Positions 8,882 to 17,930 of a DNA stretch of 64,000 bases are shown here, in pieces. Below the pieces are notes generated by a model, which saw nothing but the letters and a program-made list of their open reading frames with translations, was not told the origin of the DNA and did no database searches. The first letter of the stretch is position 1. Each line of letters begins with the position of its first letter. Source of the stretch: Runella sp. SP2 (lineage in GTDB: Bacteria > Bacteroidota > Bacteroidia > Cytophagales > Spirosomataceae); assembly GCF_003711225.1 (NCBI RefSeq), contig NZ_CP031030.1, positions 868,001-932,000 on the forward strand, given 5' to 3'. A program made the position numbers and the translations under genes.

Positions 8882-9508
8882 TTGTCAGTACGAATAGAGT
8901 TACAATATTTACCGAGTCTCGATTATTTTGCCTGTTTATTGAAATACGGTGAGGTGTCACTTGAAGCTCAGGAGCATTTTGTGAAGCAAACTTACCGAAA
9001 TCGGTGCCATATTTTGGCCGCTAACGGCGTTGATACACTCATTGTTCCCGTAATTCATTCAGCGCCCAAAATGCCGATTCGTGAAGTGAAAATTGATTAT
9101 TCACAAGGTTGGGTACGGAGGCATTGGGGGGCCATTGTGGCGGCTTATGGGAAAGCACCCTATTTTGAGTATTTTGGAAGTGATTTTGAACGGGTGTATC
9201 TCAAAAAGCCAACATTTTTGTTTGACCTCAATTGGGAGTTGCTGACAATCTGTCTGAAATTACTGCGGCAAAAACCGACAATACGGCTGACGGAGGTGTT
9301 TGAAACGAGCCTTCCCGAGGGGCATTTTGACGCACTGTCACAGATTTCCCCCAAAAATCTATCGGGGCACAACATTTTCAGTAAACCCGTTGTTTATCAA
9401 CAAAATTTCGGAACTGAGTTTGTTCCTAATTTGAGTATTCTTGACTTGCTGATGTGCCAAGGAGCAGATGCAACGCGTTTGCTGAAACAGTCGGTAAAAG
9501 TGGAATGA
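8882..9508 (+). CDS. WbqC family protein
   Basis: 208 residues, soluble. The opening (L-Q-Y-L-P-S-L-D-Y-F), Y-R-N-R-C-H-I-L-A-A-N-G, and I-D-Y-S-Q-G-W-V-R-R-H-W motifs are those of the WbqC-like family, linked in some species to O-antigen gene clusters but biochemically undefined. The TTG start at 8882 is forced: an in-frame TAA lies 9 bp upstream and no ATG is near. Neighbours are the lipid A-type acyltransferase (divergent) and clpC, so there is only weak contextual support for an envelope role. Confidence 0.85.
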   Translation: MSVRIELQYLPSLDYFACLLKYGEVSLEAQEHFVKQTYRNRCHILAANGVDTLIVPVIHSAPKMPIREVKIDYSQGWVRRHWGAIVAAYGKAPYFEYFGSDFERVYLKKPTFLFDLNWELLTICLKLLRQKPTIRLTEVFETSLPEGHFDALSQISPKNLSGHNIFSKPVVYQQNFGTEFVPNLSILDLLMCQGADATRLLKQSVKVE

Positions 9509-9671
9509 AAAACACACTATTTTTGTATATAATTTGAACACCTATTTTCTGTTAAAAAAAGGAGGAAACAAAAGAAAAAAAGGGGAATTTAATGAATTAC
9601 GTCGTCGATTACGTTTTTTTTTCTAAAAAAACTAACCTACCTTACGTTTCACAACAGCTTAACTCCAACGA

Positions 9672-12197
9672 ATGGAAGCAAAATTTTCAAATCGCGTAAA
9701 AGAAGTCATCGGATTCAGCCGTGAGGAAGCCCTCCGTTTGGGACATGATTATATCGGTACAGAGCATCTCGTTTTGGGGATGATCAGAGAGGGTGAGGGC
9801 GTGGCATTGGCCCTGTTAAAAAAACTGGGCGTTTCGTTGGACGAATTGCGCGTGACAATTGAGCAAGTTACCAAAGGAACCGCGACCAACAATATCAAAA
9901 ACTTGGCCAACATTCCTTTGACCCGCCAGTCGGAGAAGGTGTTGAAAATAACCTACTTAGAAGCAAAAATTTTTAAAAGCCCACTCATTGGCACGGAGCA
10001 CCTACTCCTGTCCATTCTGCGTGACCCAGATAATTTGGCCTCGCAGATTTTAGCCAAGTTTAATGTTAACTACGAAATCGTTAAGGAAATGTTAGAGTAT
10101 CAATCATCAGGCACCAAACCCCACGCGGGTCCCGATACTGAGGACGACGATGAACGGAGCATGTTCAGCGGCGGTTCGCAGCAAGGAAAAGACCCCAAAA
10201 GTGCCGAAAAGTCGCGTACACCAGTATTAGACAATTTCGGCCGTGACCTTACGAAGATGGCCGAATTGGGTAAGTTAGACCCGATTGTAGGTCGTGAAAA
10301 AGAAATCGAACGTGTAGCCCAAGTACTTAGCCGCCGTAAGAAAAATAACCCAGTCCTCATTGGAGAACCTGGTGTTGGTAAAACGGCGATTGCCGAAGGT
10401 TTGGCACTTAGAATTGTACAAAAGAAAGTATCGCGTGTGCTGTTTGGCAAACGCGTTGTGACGCTTGACCTTGCTTCGCTTGTGGCAGGTACCAAATACC
10501 GTGGCCAATTTGAAGAGCGTATGAAAGCTGTGATGAACGAATTGGAAAAATCACCCGAAGTGATTTTGTTCATCGACGAGCTACATACCATTGTAGGGGC
10601 AGGGGGAGCATCAGGTTCGTTGGATGCCTCCAATATGTTCAAACCAGCGTTAGCACGGGGCGACATCCAATGTATTGGTGCCACCACGCTCGACGAATAC
10701 CGTCAGTACATTGAGAAAGATGGAGCCTTGGCCCGTCGTTTTCAAATTGTAATGGTGGACGCGCCAAGCGTAGAGGAAACGATTGAAATCCTCAATAATA
10801 TCAAAGATAAGTACGAAGACCACCACCACGTAAACTATACCGACGAGGCCATAGCACAAGCGGTGAAATTGTCGGAACGTTATATTACCGACCGTTTCTT
10901 GCCCGATAAAGCCATCGACGTATTGGACGAGGTAGGTGCACGCGTACACATCAGCAATATCACCGTGCCAGAAGACATTGTGGTGTTGGAACAACAAATC
11001 GAGGAGGTGAAGAAACAAAAAAAACTCGTCGTGAAAAGTCAGAAATACGAAGAAGCTGCGCAACTCCGCGACCGCGAGAAGAAGCTTCTTGACCAACTCG
11101 ACCGCGCTAAAATTGCCTGGGAAGAGGAAACCAAAAAGCGTCGTTATACCGTGACAGACGATAACGTAGCGGAAGTAGTAGCGATGATGACGGGTATTCC
11201 CGTAAACCGCGTTGCTCAAAACGAAGGCCAAAAGTTGTTGGGAATGGCCGACGAACTCAAAGCGAAAGTCATTGGCCAAAATAACCCAATTGAAAAATTG
11301 ACGAAGGCCATTCAGCGGACTCGTGTAGGTTTGAAAGACCCGAAAAAGCCAATTGGTTCGTTTATTTTCCTTGGTCCAACAGGGGTAGGAAAAACAGAAT
11401 TAGCCAAAGTACTTTCGACCTATCTTTTTGACAAAGACGATTCGTTGGTGCGCATTGATATGAGCGAATACATGGAGAAATTCAGCGTGTCTCGCCTCAT
11501 CGGAGCGCCTCCAGGCTACGTTGGGTACGAAGAAGGTGGACAGTTGACGGAGAAAATTCGCCGTAAGCCTTACAGTGTAGTGTTGTTGGACGAAATCGAA
11601 AAAGCGCACCCCGATGTATTTAACCTTTTGCTTCAAGTACTTGACGATGGTATTTTGACAGACGGTTTGGGTCGTCGTGTGGATTTCCGCAATACGATTA
11701 TTATTATGACATCAAACATTGGGGTACGTGATTTGAAAGACTTCGGCTCAGGTATCGGATTTGCTACCAAAGCAAAAACTGAAAACCAAGACGATATGAT
11801 GAAAACCACGATTCAGAATGCCTTGAGAAAAGCATTTTCTCCAGAGTTTTTGAACCGTTTGGACGATGTGATTGTGTTTAATACGCTTCAGCGCGAAGAC
11901 ATTCACCGCATCATCGACATCTCGTTGGGTAAACTTTTCAATCGCATCACTACTTTGGGATATAAAGTTGAGTTGACTGAAAAAGCAAAAGACTTTTTGT
12001 CAGAAAAAGGATATGACCAACAGTACGGTGCGCGTCCGCTCAATCGTGCCATCCAAAAATACCTTGAAGATCCCGTGGCGGAAGAAATTCTCAAGGGCGA
12101 TCTTCGCGAAGGAGATACGTTATTGGCCGACCACGAAGACGGAAGCGAGAATCTCGTGATTACGGTGAAGAAAAAAGAGGAAGAAGTGATTAACTAA
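9672..12197 (+). CDS. clpC: ClpC-type AAA+ unfoldase, ATP-dependent Clp protease subunit
   Basis: 841 residues. Order: double Clp_N domain (about 1-145), acidic linker, AAA+ domain 1 with Walker A G-E-P-G-V-G-K-T (231-238) and the F-I-D-E-L-H Walker B, a UVR-like coiled segment (about 440-475), AAA+ domain 2 with G-P-T-G-V-G-K-T (about 568-575) and L-D-E-I-E-K, and the C-terminal D2-small domain. It unfolds substrates and feeds them to ClpP in the cytoplasm. The UVR middle region rather than a long ClpB coiled coil supports ClpC. A strong terminator follows. Confidence 0.97.
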   Translation: MEAKFSNRVKEVIGFSREEALRLGHDYIGTEHLVLGMIREGEGVALALLKKLGVSLDELRVTIEQVTKGTATNNIKNLANIPLTRQSEKVLKITYLEAKIFKSPLIGTEHLLLSILRDPDNLASQILAKFNVNYEIVKEMLEYQSSGTKPHAGPDTEDDDERSMFSGGSQQGKDPKSAEKSRTPVLDNFGRDLTKMAELGKLDPIVGREKEIERVAQVLSRRKKNNPVLIGEPGVGKTAIAEGLALRIVQKKVSRVLFGKRVVTLDLASLVAGTKYRGQFEERMKAVMNELEKSPEVILFIDELHTIVGAGGASGSLDASNMFKPALARGDIQCIGATTLDEYRQYIEKDGALARRFQIVMVDAPSVEETIEILNNIKDKYEDHHHVNYTDEAIAQAVKLSERYITDRFLPDKAIDVLDEVGARVHISNITVPEDIVVLEQQIEEVKKQKKLVVKSQKYEEAAQLRDREKKLLDQLDRAKIAWEEETKKRRYTVTDDNVAEVVAMMTGIPVNRVAQNEGQKLLGMADELKAKVIGQNNPIEKLTKAIQRTRVGLKDPKKPIGSFIFLGPTGVGKTELAKVLSTYLFDKDDSLVRIDMSEYMEKFSVSRLIGAPPGYVGYEEGGQLTEKIRRKPYSVVLLDEIEKAHPDVFNLLLQVLDDGILTDGLGRRVDFRNTIIIMTSNIGVRDLKDFGSGIGFATKAKTENQDDMMKTTIQNALRKAFSPEFLNRLDDVIVFNTLQREDIHRIIDISLGKLFNRITTLGYKVELTEKAKDFLSEKGYDQQYGARPLNRAIQKYLEDPVAEEILKGDLREGDTLLADHEDGSENLVITVKKKEEEVIN

Positions 12198-12247
12198 TCG
12201 CTTGAATCTTAGCGGAAACGCAATTTTCTTAAAAAATATATAGTGAA

Positions 12248-12292
12248 AAAACCAAAAAGGGTACGGTCTTTGATTGTATCCTTTTTGGTTTT
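12248..12292 (+). terminator. clpC terminator
   Basis: AAAACCAAAAAGG (12248-12260) pairs with CCTTTTTGGTTTT (12280-12292), a 13-bp stem followed by a T-rich stretch. Confidence 0.8.
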
Positions 12293-12354
12293 ATTGTGTT
12301 TTGGGCTATTGTGTGAAGGTTTGCTCACAACCTGATTGATTCACTGATAAATGT

Positions 12355-13101
12355 ATGATTGAACGTTTTCTTGATTCGTTTTCTAAGATTTCGCTCAACG
12401 ATATGGAATCAACGCGTTTGATGAACCGTATCGACTTTAAATACATGTTTCGTAAAGATGATTTGGGCGATATACTGACACAATTGCAACCCTATTACCA
12501 CGTTTTGCGGATGAGTTCCAAAACGGTTTTTCGTTACGATACCCTTTATTTTGACACACCCGAACGCTTGTTTTACCACCAGCATTTGCATGGCAAGCTC
12601 AATCGATACAAAGTGCGAGCTAGGCGATATGTGGACACGGACGCACAGTTTTTGGAAGTGAAATTAAAGGACAATAAGCGACGAACCATAAAAAAACGGA
12701 TAGCCATCGAAGAGTTGTCGTTGGATTTGTGCCCAACCAGCACAGATTTTTTGGATAATATAGCGGGCGATTTTTCAGCAATGACCCTAGAACCAACGGT
12801 TTGGGTGTATTATCACCGATTTACGCTGGTGAATAAAACTTGCCCTGAACGCGTGACATTTGACCTCAATATGTGGTTTCGTTGGCAAGACCAATCTGGA
12901 ATTTACCCGCATATTGTGGTGGCAGAAGCGAAGCAGCGTACGTATTTTCAAAGTCCTTTTACCCTGTTGATGAGGGATTTGGGCATTAGGGAAGGGGGAT
13001 TGAGCAAATATTGCTTGGGTTTGATGAGCGTTGAACCAGGCATAAAGGCAAATCTTTTTAAACCCATGTACTCAAAAATCCATCGATTAAACGAATATTG
13101 A
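12355..13101 (+). CDS. VTC-domain (polyphosphate polymerase-like) protein
   Basis: 248 residues, soluble. It shows the VTC/CYTH-like tunnel-fold pattern: M-N-R-I-D-x-K-Y near the N-terminus, R-Y-D-T-L-Y-F-D-T, K-V-R-A-R-R-Y, F-L-E-V-K-L-K-x-N-x-R-R-T-I-K-K-R, and an acidic V-V-A-E-A-K-Q strand. In eukaryotic VTC4 this fold makes polyphosphate from ATP; bacterial stand-alone members are mostly untested. The DUF4956 membrane protein gene starts 24 bp downstream in the same direction, a common pairing that suggests one membrane-associated unit. Catalytic activity is inferred. Confidence 0.85.
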   Translation: MIERFLDSFSKISLNDMESTRLMNRIDFKYMFRKDDLGDILTQLQPYYHVLRMSSKTVFRYDTLYFDTPERLFYHQHLHGKLNRYKVRARRYVDTDAQFLEVKLKDNKRRTIKKRIAIEELSLDLCPTSTDFLDNIAGDFSAMTLEPTVWVYYHRFTLVNKTCPERVTFDLNMWFRWQDQSGIYPHIVVAEAKQRTYFQSPFTLLMRDLGIREGGLSKYCLGLMSVEPGIKANLFKPMYSKIHRLNEY

Positions 13102-13125
13102 AACACCACGGATACCTAACTCATT

Positions 13126-13695
13126 ATGTCGAACGATTTACCATACGAACTGTTTTTTCAACTTGGCCTTGATTTGATGAGCATGGCCATTTTGCTACGT
13201 TTGATTTATTTTCCAATCTATCGCAACACTGAGTTTGTCTTTACTTTTCTCATTTTCAACCTTATTATCTTTTCGGTTACGTATTTGCTGAACAAGGTGG
13301 AGGTATCGATGGGGGCGGCTTTTGGGTTGTTTGCGGTGTTTTCGATGCTAAGGTATCGAACGGAGGGTATTTCGACTCGGAATATGACGTACCTGTTTTT
13401 GGTAATTGCTTTAGGGCTAATTCACGGTATTTCGACCAATTCAGCAGGTATTACGGCCATCATAACGACGCTATTGTTGTTGTTAACGTTTATTCTGGAA
13501 AGCAATTTCTTGTACCGTCGCCAATCGACGAAAGAGATTATGTACGATAAAATCTCGTTGACGGCCAAGTGTCACCGTCAAGCGCTGATTGAAGATTTGC
13601 AAGAGCGAACGGGCCTACGAATCATTCGAGTAGAGGTAGAAAAACTCGATTTCTTGCGAGACATGGCCTATCTTCGGGTATATTATTACGAATAA
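13126..13695 (+). CDS. DUF4956 membrane protein
   Basis: 189 residues. Four hydrophobic segments in the first ~125 residues are followed by a soluble C-terminal ~60 residues (E-D-L-Q-E-R-T-G-L-R-I-I-R-V then D-M-A-Y-L-R-V-Y-Y). The conserved A-F-G-L-F-A-V-F-S-M-L-R-Y-R-T stretch between membrane segments is typical of DUF4956. It follows the VTC-domain gene by 24 bp and is probably its membrane partner. Function unknown; a role with polyphosphate handling is inference from context. Confidence 0.85.
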   Translation: MSNDLPYELFFQLGLDLMSMAILLRLIYFPIYRNTEFVFTFLIFNLIIFSVTYLLNKVEVSMGAAFGLFAVFSMLRYRTEGISTRNMTYLFLVIALGLIHGISTNSAGITAIITTLLLLLTFILESNFLYRRQSTKEIMYDKISLTAKCHRQALIEDLQERTGLRIIRVEVEKLDFLRDMAYLRVYYYE

Positions 13696-13698
13696 CTT

Positions 13699-14757
13699 TT
13701 ATTCAAAGTCCAATACCACTACTTTTTCGCAATAAATTTCCTTCAAATTACTCCTATTGACGCGCATCACCATCACAAATGCTGTATCTCCAATTGGTAA
13801 GTCGCGCTCAGTATCGTGTTTTTGTGAGAGGTTTTTCCAACTTCGGCACAGATACATCGTCATGGCAAGGGTTGCTTTATTTTCGAGTCCACAGAAGAAA
13901 TAACAAGGAACGGTACTCATTCCAAACTGTATGGGGAGTTTGCAAATAAAACCCACATCAAAATTGTCACTTCCTTGGTAAAAATCACTCCAAACGGTCT
14001 GTTCTAAAGTGGGATGAAAATATTTCACCCGAAATCGAATGTTTTTATCGTCAAATTCGAGGTAATGATAGGCGTAGTTTGCCAATACCCAGCGAAAAAA
14101 ATAATTAGAATAGAAGCCAATTGAGAAGATACAATTTGTTTTATTTAGGTTTAAAACTGTTTCGTTAAAGCCGTAACTATCGCTTTTGTGGGTAATTAAT
14201 TCTTGGTCATAAACGCGCTGTGGAAGAATTTGATGGTAGCTGTGAAACAATTGAATTAGCTCCAGCAAACATTCCGTGTCTCGCGAATCGACGGTTTGCT
14301 CGTTGGCACGCGGAAATTTTCCTTGCATATCGGGCGGTGGTACGTCTTTATTAGCGTCAAAAATGGGTTGAACGACCACAATTTTTCCCTCGTTTTTGAT
14401 GCCAAAATAGTTGTGCAACGTCAGTGAAAACTCGCTTATGTATGATTGTGGGTTGGGATACCCCAGGAATTTGGTAAACAATTCTAAGTAATCTTCCTGA
14501 AAATTAACTACTTCGCGACTTTGTACCTCGTTTCTTTTTCGCCACAGATACATGGTATTGAAAGTGGTAGAAAACGATAACTGCGTATGTTCCTCCAAAA
14601 TTGTTTGAAAATAGGTTTTGTCGGTGCTTGGGTTGATTAATTTCCAAATGGAAGTTTCAGAGCCACGATAGGTCATACCTCGCTTTACAAACTCGTTCTG
14701 AAGCTTGGCTTTTACTTCCAAATACAGTTTTTCGCAGAGGTTTTTATTGATGTTCAT
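13699..14757 (-). CDS. Unrecognised protein, possible N-terminal helical DNA-binding-like module
   Basis: 352 residues, no signal peptide or clear membrane segment. The N-terminal ~100 residues (S-I-W-K-L, then S-F-S-T-T-F-N-T-M-Y-L-W-R-K-R, then L-F-T-K-F-L-G-Y-P-N-P-Q-S-Y-I) resemble a helical module I associate with Bacteroidota TPR or sensor proteins, where it ends in an F-L-G-Y-x-x-x-x-x-F/Y pattern. The remaining ~250 residues, rich in Phe and Tyr, match nothing I recognise. It stands alone, convergent with the DUF4956 gene (3 bp apart), on AT-richer DNA than its neighbours. No function can be assigned. Confidence 0.75.
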   Translation of the reverse strand: MNINKNLCEKLYLEVKAKLQNEFVKRGMTYRGSETSIWKLINPSTDKTYFQTILEEHTQLSFSTTFNTMYLWRKRNEVQSREVVNFQEDYLELFTKFLGYPNPQSYISEFSLTLHNYFGIKNEGKIVVVQPIFDANKDVPPPDMQGKFPRANEQTVDSRDTECLLELIQLFHSYHQILPQRVYDQELITHKSDSYGFNETVLNLNKTNCIFSIGFYSNYFFRWVLANYAYHYLEFDDKNIRFRVKYFHPTLEQTVWSDFYQGSDNFDVGFICKLPIQFGMSTVPCYFFCGLENKATLAMTMYLCRSWKNLSQKHDTERDLPIGDTAFVMVMRVNRSNLKEIYCEKVVVLDFE

Positions 14758-14841
14758 TTTAGAAAAATTGTGCTAAATTGTTCCAAATATATTTCAATTA
14801 TTTGTTATAAATTTAATAAAATCAAACTGGCAAGAATAAAA

Positions 14842-14868
14842 TTGTGCTGTAAAGTGCCCTTACCTTTG
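14842..14868 (+). promoter_or_regulatory. Promoter of the VOC-family gene
   Basis: TTG (14842-14844), a 16-bp gap and TACCTTTG (14861-14868) fit the Bacteroidota -33/-7 promoter. A hairpin (GGGCTGTTTG ... CAAACAGCCC, 14903-14932) sits in the resulting leader. Confidence 0.65.
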
Positions 14869-14962
14869 TTGCACAATAAACCTATGATGAACGATAAACG
14901 ATGGGCTGTTTGAAGGTGTGAGCAAACAGCCCGTTCGTTTTACTTCTAACTCACTAGCACTC

Positions 14963-15373
14963 ATGAATCTCAATTTAAGCCGTATTCAACACCTTGGAAT
15001 ACCCGTAGCAGACTTGGTACGCTCAGAAGCTTTTTATAACCGTTTAGGTTTTACCAATGTGATGTCTTCTACTTTTCAGCACGAAGGAGGGGAGGGGAAA
15101 GTGGCCATGATGAAACAAGGAGACATCATCATTGAGATTTATCAGATGCCCGACGTTGCCTTAGATGAGATTCGTGCCCGCCGAGACGGTCACATCGACC
15201 ACGTAGCGTTTGATGTCGAGGACATTGATGCGACATTTGAGCTTTTGAAAAAAGAAGGCTTTAACATCATCGAAGAATCCCCCGTTTTTCTTGCTTTTTG
15301 GCACAAAGGCTGTAAATACTTCAATATCACGGGCCCTGACGGTGAGCGCTTGGAATTTAACCAGATTTTGTAA
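14963..15373 (+). CDS. VOC family (glyoxalase/bleomycin-resistance fold) protein
   Basis: 136 residues from the ATG at 14963. Two beta-alpha-beta-beta-beta halves are seen: the first opens I-Q-H-L-G-I-P-V-A-D-L, the second H-I-D-H-V-A-F-D-V-E-D-I-D. Metal-ligand candidates are His in each opening strand and Glu near the end (G-E-R-L-E-F). The reading frame extends to a GTG at 14918, but that start would lie inside a hairpin and give no better domain fit. VOC members are metal-dependent enzymes of varied specificity (isomerases, dioxygenases, resistance proteins); substrate unknown. Confidence 0.85.
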   Translation: MNLNLSRIQHLGIPVADLVRSEAFYNRLGFTNVMSSTFQHEGGEGKVAMMKQGDIIIEIYQMPDVALDEIRARRDGHIDHVAFDVEDIDATFELLKKEGFNIIEESPVFLAFWHKGCKYFNITGPDGERLEFNQIL

Positions 15374-15381
15374 ATAACACC

Positions 15382-15421
15382 TTCCAAGTTTTTTTTATCG
15401 CCGAAGTCAAAACTTGGAAGG
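15382..15421. repeat. Dispersed palindrome (CTTCCAAGTTT family)
   Basis: CCTTCCAAGTTTT pairs with AAAACTTGGAAGG around a loop containing ATCGCCGAAG. It shares its stem with the 7628-7835 repeats and its loop with the copy at 19072. It lies just after the VOC gene and probably terminates it. Confidence 0.75.
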
Positions 15422-15465
15422 GCTAATTAACCCACTAAAACTGATAGGTAAGCATGAAATACAAT

Positions 15466-15494
15466 AGTAGCGAACTTTTGTAGGGCGCTACTAT
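15466..15494. repeat. Dispersed hairpin (AGTAGCG family)
   Basis: AGTAGCG ... CGCTACT with loop AACTTTTGTAGGG, followed by T-rich sequence. The same element occurs, nearly identical, at about 19195-19222. It looks like a terminator that is also a repeated element. Confidence 0.75.
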
Positions 15495-15556
15495 TTTTAG
15501 TTGGTACGATTAAAATGTGGGAGACTTTACCGTTTAATCAATTAAGGTACAGAGGG

Positions 15557-15588
15557 TTTGTGGGTTTAGCTTTCAAATAATACTTTTG
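15557..15588 (+). promoter_or_regulatory. Promoter of the membrane LytTR gene
   Basis: TTTG (15557-15560), 20 bp, then TACTTTTG (15581-15588): a full Bacteroidota -33/-7 promoter. The first possible start codon (GTG 15621) is 32 bp downstream. Confidence 0.7.
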
Positions 15589-15620
15589 AATGTAAAAATC
15601 CCGAAACTCTACCCTTTTAA

Positions 15621-16511
15621 GTGCTTCAAAGAATCCAAAATTGGCTTTCTCAGCCTTACATGGCTTATACTATTGGCTGGCACAATTGGCCTTTGGTGGC
15701 AGGGTCATGCGTATTCCCGTTTTTGTTTTTATACATATTTGAGCCCTTTACTTTATACACAATTACCGATCCGTTCTACAAATTAAGCCTCATTTCGGGT
15801 TTTGCGGCTGGGCCTCCTTTTTGTGTTATCTTCATGATTGAAATATTGGGTCGTATTTTTCCAAAAGTTTATCACGAAAAAGGTTGGACAGTAGGGAGCG
15901 AAATTCTGTTTGTGATGGGGCTTATATTATTGATTGCAATCTGCAATTTTGCCAATGTCGTCCTTCAAAACTCCGATAAAATTCCCGCCACTGCGGAGGG
16001 GTTCGGAATGATGCTTCTATTTACAGCTATTATCAGTTTTTTTCCAGCAGTAGCCTTTGTGTGGTTTCGATATTACAGGCTTAATCGTCAATACAGCCGC
16101 CCAGCTAAAGTGATGGAAACCGCGCTCACTGAAGAGCCCCATGAAGAAAAGGAGGAAACAAGAATTTCGCCTTCTTTTCTGACTTTAATGGCTGAAAATG
16201 GAAAGGACAAAGTGATTTTAACTCCTCAAAACTTATGTTACATCGAAGCCGATGATAACTACGTCACGGTCGTTTACCAAGAGCCAAATGGGAAATTGAA
16301 AAAGGAACTTTTGAGAAGCAGCCTTAGTAAAGTAGAATCTCAAATTCAGGTTTCCTACATTCGGCGTTGTCATCGCTCGTATTTGGTCAATCTTCAGAAA
16401 GTATATAAAGTGTCGGGAAACGCGCAGGGGTATAAACTGCACCTTTGGCAAGTAGCCGAACCCTTGCCAGTTTCCAGAGGATACGCTAAACAAGTGGTAC
16501 TGGCGTCCTAA
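15621..16511 (+). CDS. Membrane-anchored LytTR-domain transcriptional regulator
   Basis: 296 residues. Four membrane segments lie in the first ~155 residues, followed by a charged linker and a C-terminal LytTR DNA-binding domain (about 195-290) with Y-I-E-A-D-D-N-Y-V-T-V and the R-C-H-R-S-Y-L-V-N motif. There is no receiver domain, so it is a one-component membrane regulator rather than a phosphorylated response regulator. The GTG at 15621 directly follows an in-frame TAA; an ATG at 15660 is the alternative, which would shorten the cytoplasmic N-terminus. Phased CCCCA repeats between it and the next gene are candidate binding sites. Confidence 0.88.
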   Translation: MLQRIQNWLSQPYMAYTIGWHNWPLVAGSCVFPFLFLYIFEPFTLYTITDPFYKLSLISGFAAGPPFCVIFMIEILGRIFPKVYHEKGWTVGSEILFVMGLILLIAICNFANVVLQNSDKIPATAEGFGMMLLFTAIISFFPAVAFVWFRYYRLNRQYSRPAKVMETALTEEPHEEKEETRISPSFLTLMAENGKDKVILTPQNLCYIEADDNYVTVVYQEPNGKLKKELLRSSLSKVESQIQVSYIRRCHRSYLVNLQKVYKVSGNAQGYKLHLWQVAEPLPVSRGYAKQVVLAS

Positions 16512-16545
16512 ATCGACACGTATTTTTACTTACAGGGCTTTGCTA

Positions 16546-16618
16546 TTCACCCCAAAGCATGTGCACTTACCCCATTTTTTGGCACAAAAAGACATTTTCG
16601 CCTACGTTTGCCCCATCT
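16546..16618 (+). promoter_or_regulatory. Phased CCCCA direct repeats, possible LytTR operator
   Basis: CCCCA occurs at 16550, 16570 and 16611 (spacings 20 and 41 bp, about two and four helical turns) in the gap between the LytTR gene and the acyltransferase gene. LytTR proteins bind direct repeats with about 21-bp period. Inferred only. Confidence 0.35.
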
Positions 16619-16695
16619 ATTCGCCAGCGAGGTTTGAATATGAAAAACTGAGCTTACGGGTGGAGTTAAACCAAGAATAATATACTTTGAAAATC

Positions 16696-17874
16696 ATGAG
16701 AACAACTACTGCCTATCTATCTAACCTCACACCACTGCGTGGAATTGCGGCTTTGCTTACGGTTATTTTTCACGTTGATTTGATGCTCGGCATGGGAGGT
16801 GATATGTTGCTTAAATTCAAAGACTCTTTGCTCTTTACCCGCTTGTACCTGATGGTGGACTTTTTCTTTGTATTAAGTGGATTTATCATGATGCACGTAT
16901 ATGGCAAATGGTTTTCCGATTCGGTGTTGGGTAATGATTTTAAACGCTTTACCATTGCGCGTTTTGCGCGGGTGTATCCGTTACATTTTGTTACGTTGCT
17001 CTATTGTATTGGCCTCAAAATCATCATGTTGGTCAACAATGCCCCCGCCAATCCGATGGATACCGTCAGCAACGATTTTTCGACCATTCCGAGTCATTTA
17101 TTACTGCTCCACAGCATGAATGTAAACGAGTGGTTTACGTGGAACAACGCCTCATGGTCAATCAGTACTGAATGGTGGATGTATATGCTGTTTCCATTTT
17201 TAGTAAAACCATTTTCAAAATTAGGGGCGTTAGGCAGAATAATGGTCGTGTTTGCCTGTTTTGCGGGCTATTTGGCCATTACGTTCTGGATTGTTCCGTT
17301 GGTTACAGAGCCTGCTTCAATTCCATTTGTACGGGTTGACCCCGCGTTGTTGAGTATCAATGTATCCTACCAATTTGGCTTTTTGCGATGTTTGTTTGGC
17401 TTTGTGTTGGGTATGATGATGTATGCTGGTTATCAGGAAAACTGGGGAAAAAGCTGGCTTGTCAACGGCTACTCATTTCTATTGCTCACTGTAGGTTTGG
17501 TGCTCTGTATGCACTTTGCAGTACCAGATGTCTTTACGGTTTCGTTTTTTCCGCTGATGATTTTGTCGGCTGCGTATGGAAGCCCAAATTTGAATACTTT
17601 TTTGGGTACCAATATTTTACAACGTTTAGGTGATTGGTCGTTTTCGATTTATTTGGTGCATCAACCACTTATGTACACCATTCAAGCTATCATGACACTG
17701 ACCGCTCCTTCTGAAGCTGTTGGCCCGCCATCCAAACCAGATATGCTCACGGGCTGGTTGATATGTTTGGTATTTATCGGCATTACGCTGGTAGTATCGT
17801 ATCTCACATATCGGTTTGTAGAAGTGCCCGCGCGGCAGTGGATAAACAAATCGGGTCAAGTAATTAGCACATGA
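16696..17874 (+). CDS. Acyltransferase 3 family membrane protein
   Basis: 392 residues with about ten hydrophobic segments. The N-terminal L-T-P-L-R-G-I-A-A-L and H-V-D (catalytic-type His in membrane helix 1), D-F-F-F-V-L-S-G-F and R-F-A-R-V-Y-P-L-H are the acyltransferase-3/OatA-like signatures. The family transfers acetyl or other acyl groups to extracytoplasmic sugars in lipopolysaccharide, exopolysaccharide or peptidoglycan. The start is put at the ATG 16696; an in-frame TTG lies 9 bp upstream. It follows the LytTR gene by 184 bp and may be its target. Acceptor unknown. Confidence 0.9.
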   Translation: MRTTTAYLSNLTPLRGIAALLTVIFHVDLMLGMGGDMLLKFKDSLLFTRLYLMVDFFFVLSGFIMMHVYGKWFSDSVLGNDFKRFTIARFARVYPLHFVTLLYCIGLKIIMLVNNAPANPMDTVSNDFSTIPSHLLLLHSMNVNEWFTWNNASWSISTEWWMYMLFPFLVKPFSKLGALGRIMVVFACFAGYLAITFWIVPLVTEPASIPFVRVDPALLSINVSYQFGFLRCLFGFVLGMMMYAGYQENWGKSWLVNGYSFLLLTVGLVLCMHFAVPDVFTVSFFPLMILSAAYGSPNLNTFLGTNILQRLGDWSFSIYLVHQPLMYTIQAIMTLTAPSEAVGPPSKPDMLTGWLICLVFIGITLVVSYLTYRFVEVPARQWINKSGQVIST

Positions 17875-17930
17875 AATTTGAGGTGTTTATTCAAACAATC
17901 GTTTAGTTTTTTTTAAACCAATACTGTATC

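Noticed and set aside
15586-15786. 66-residue plus-strand frame overlapping the membrane LytTR gene
   Set aside because: Out of frame with the LytTR protein, overlaps the promoter and its coding start; no recognisable content.
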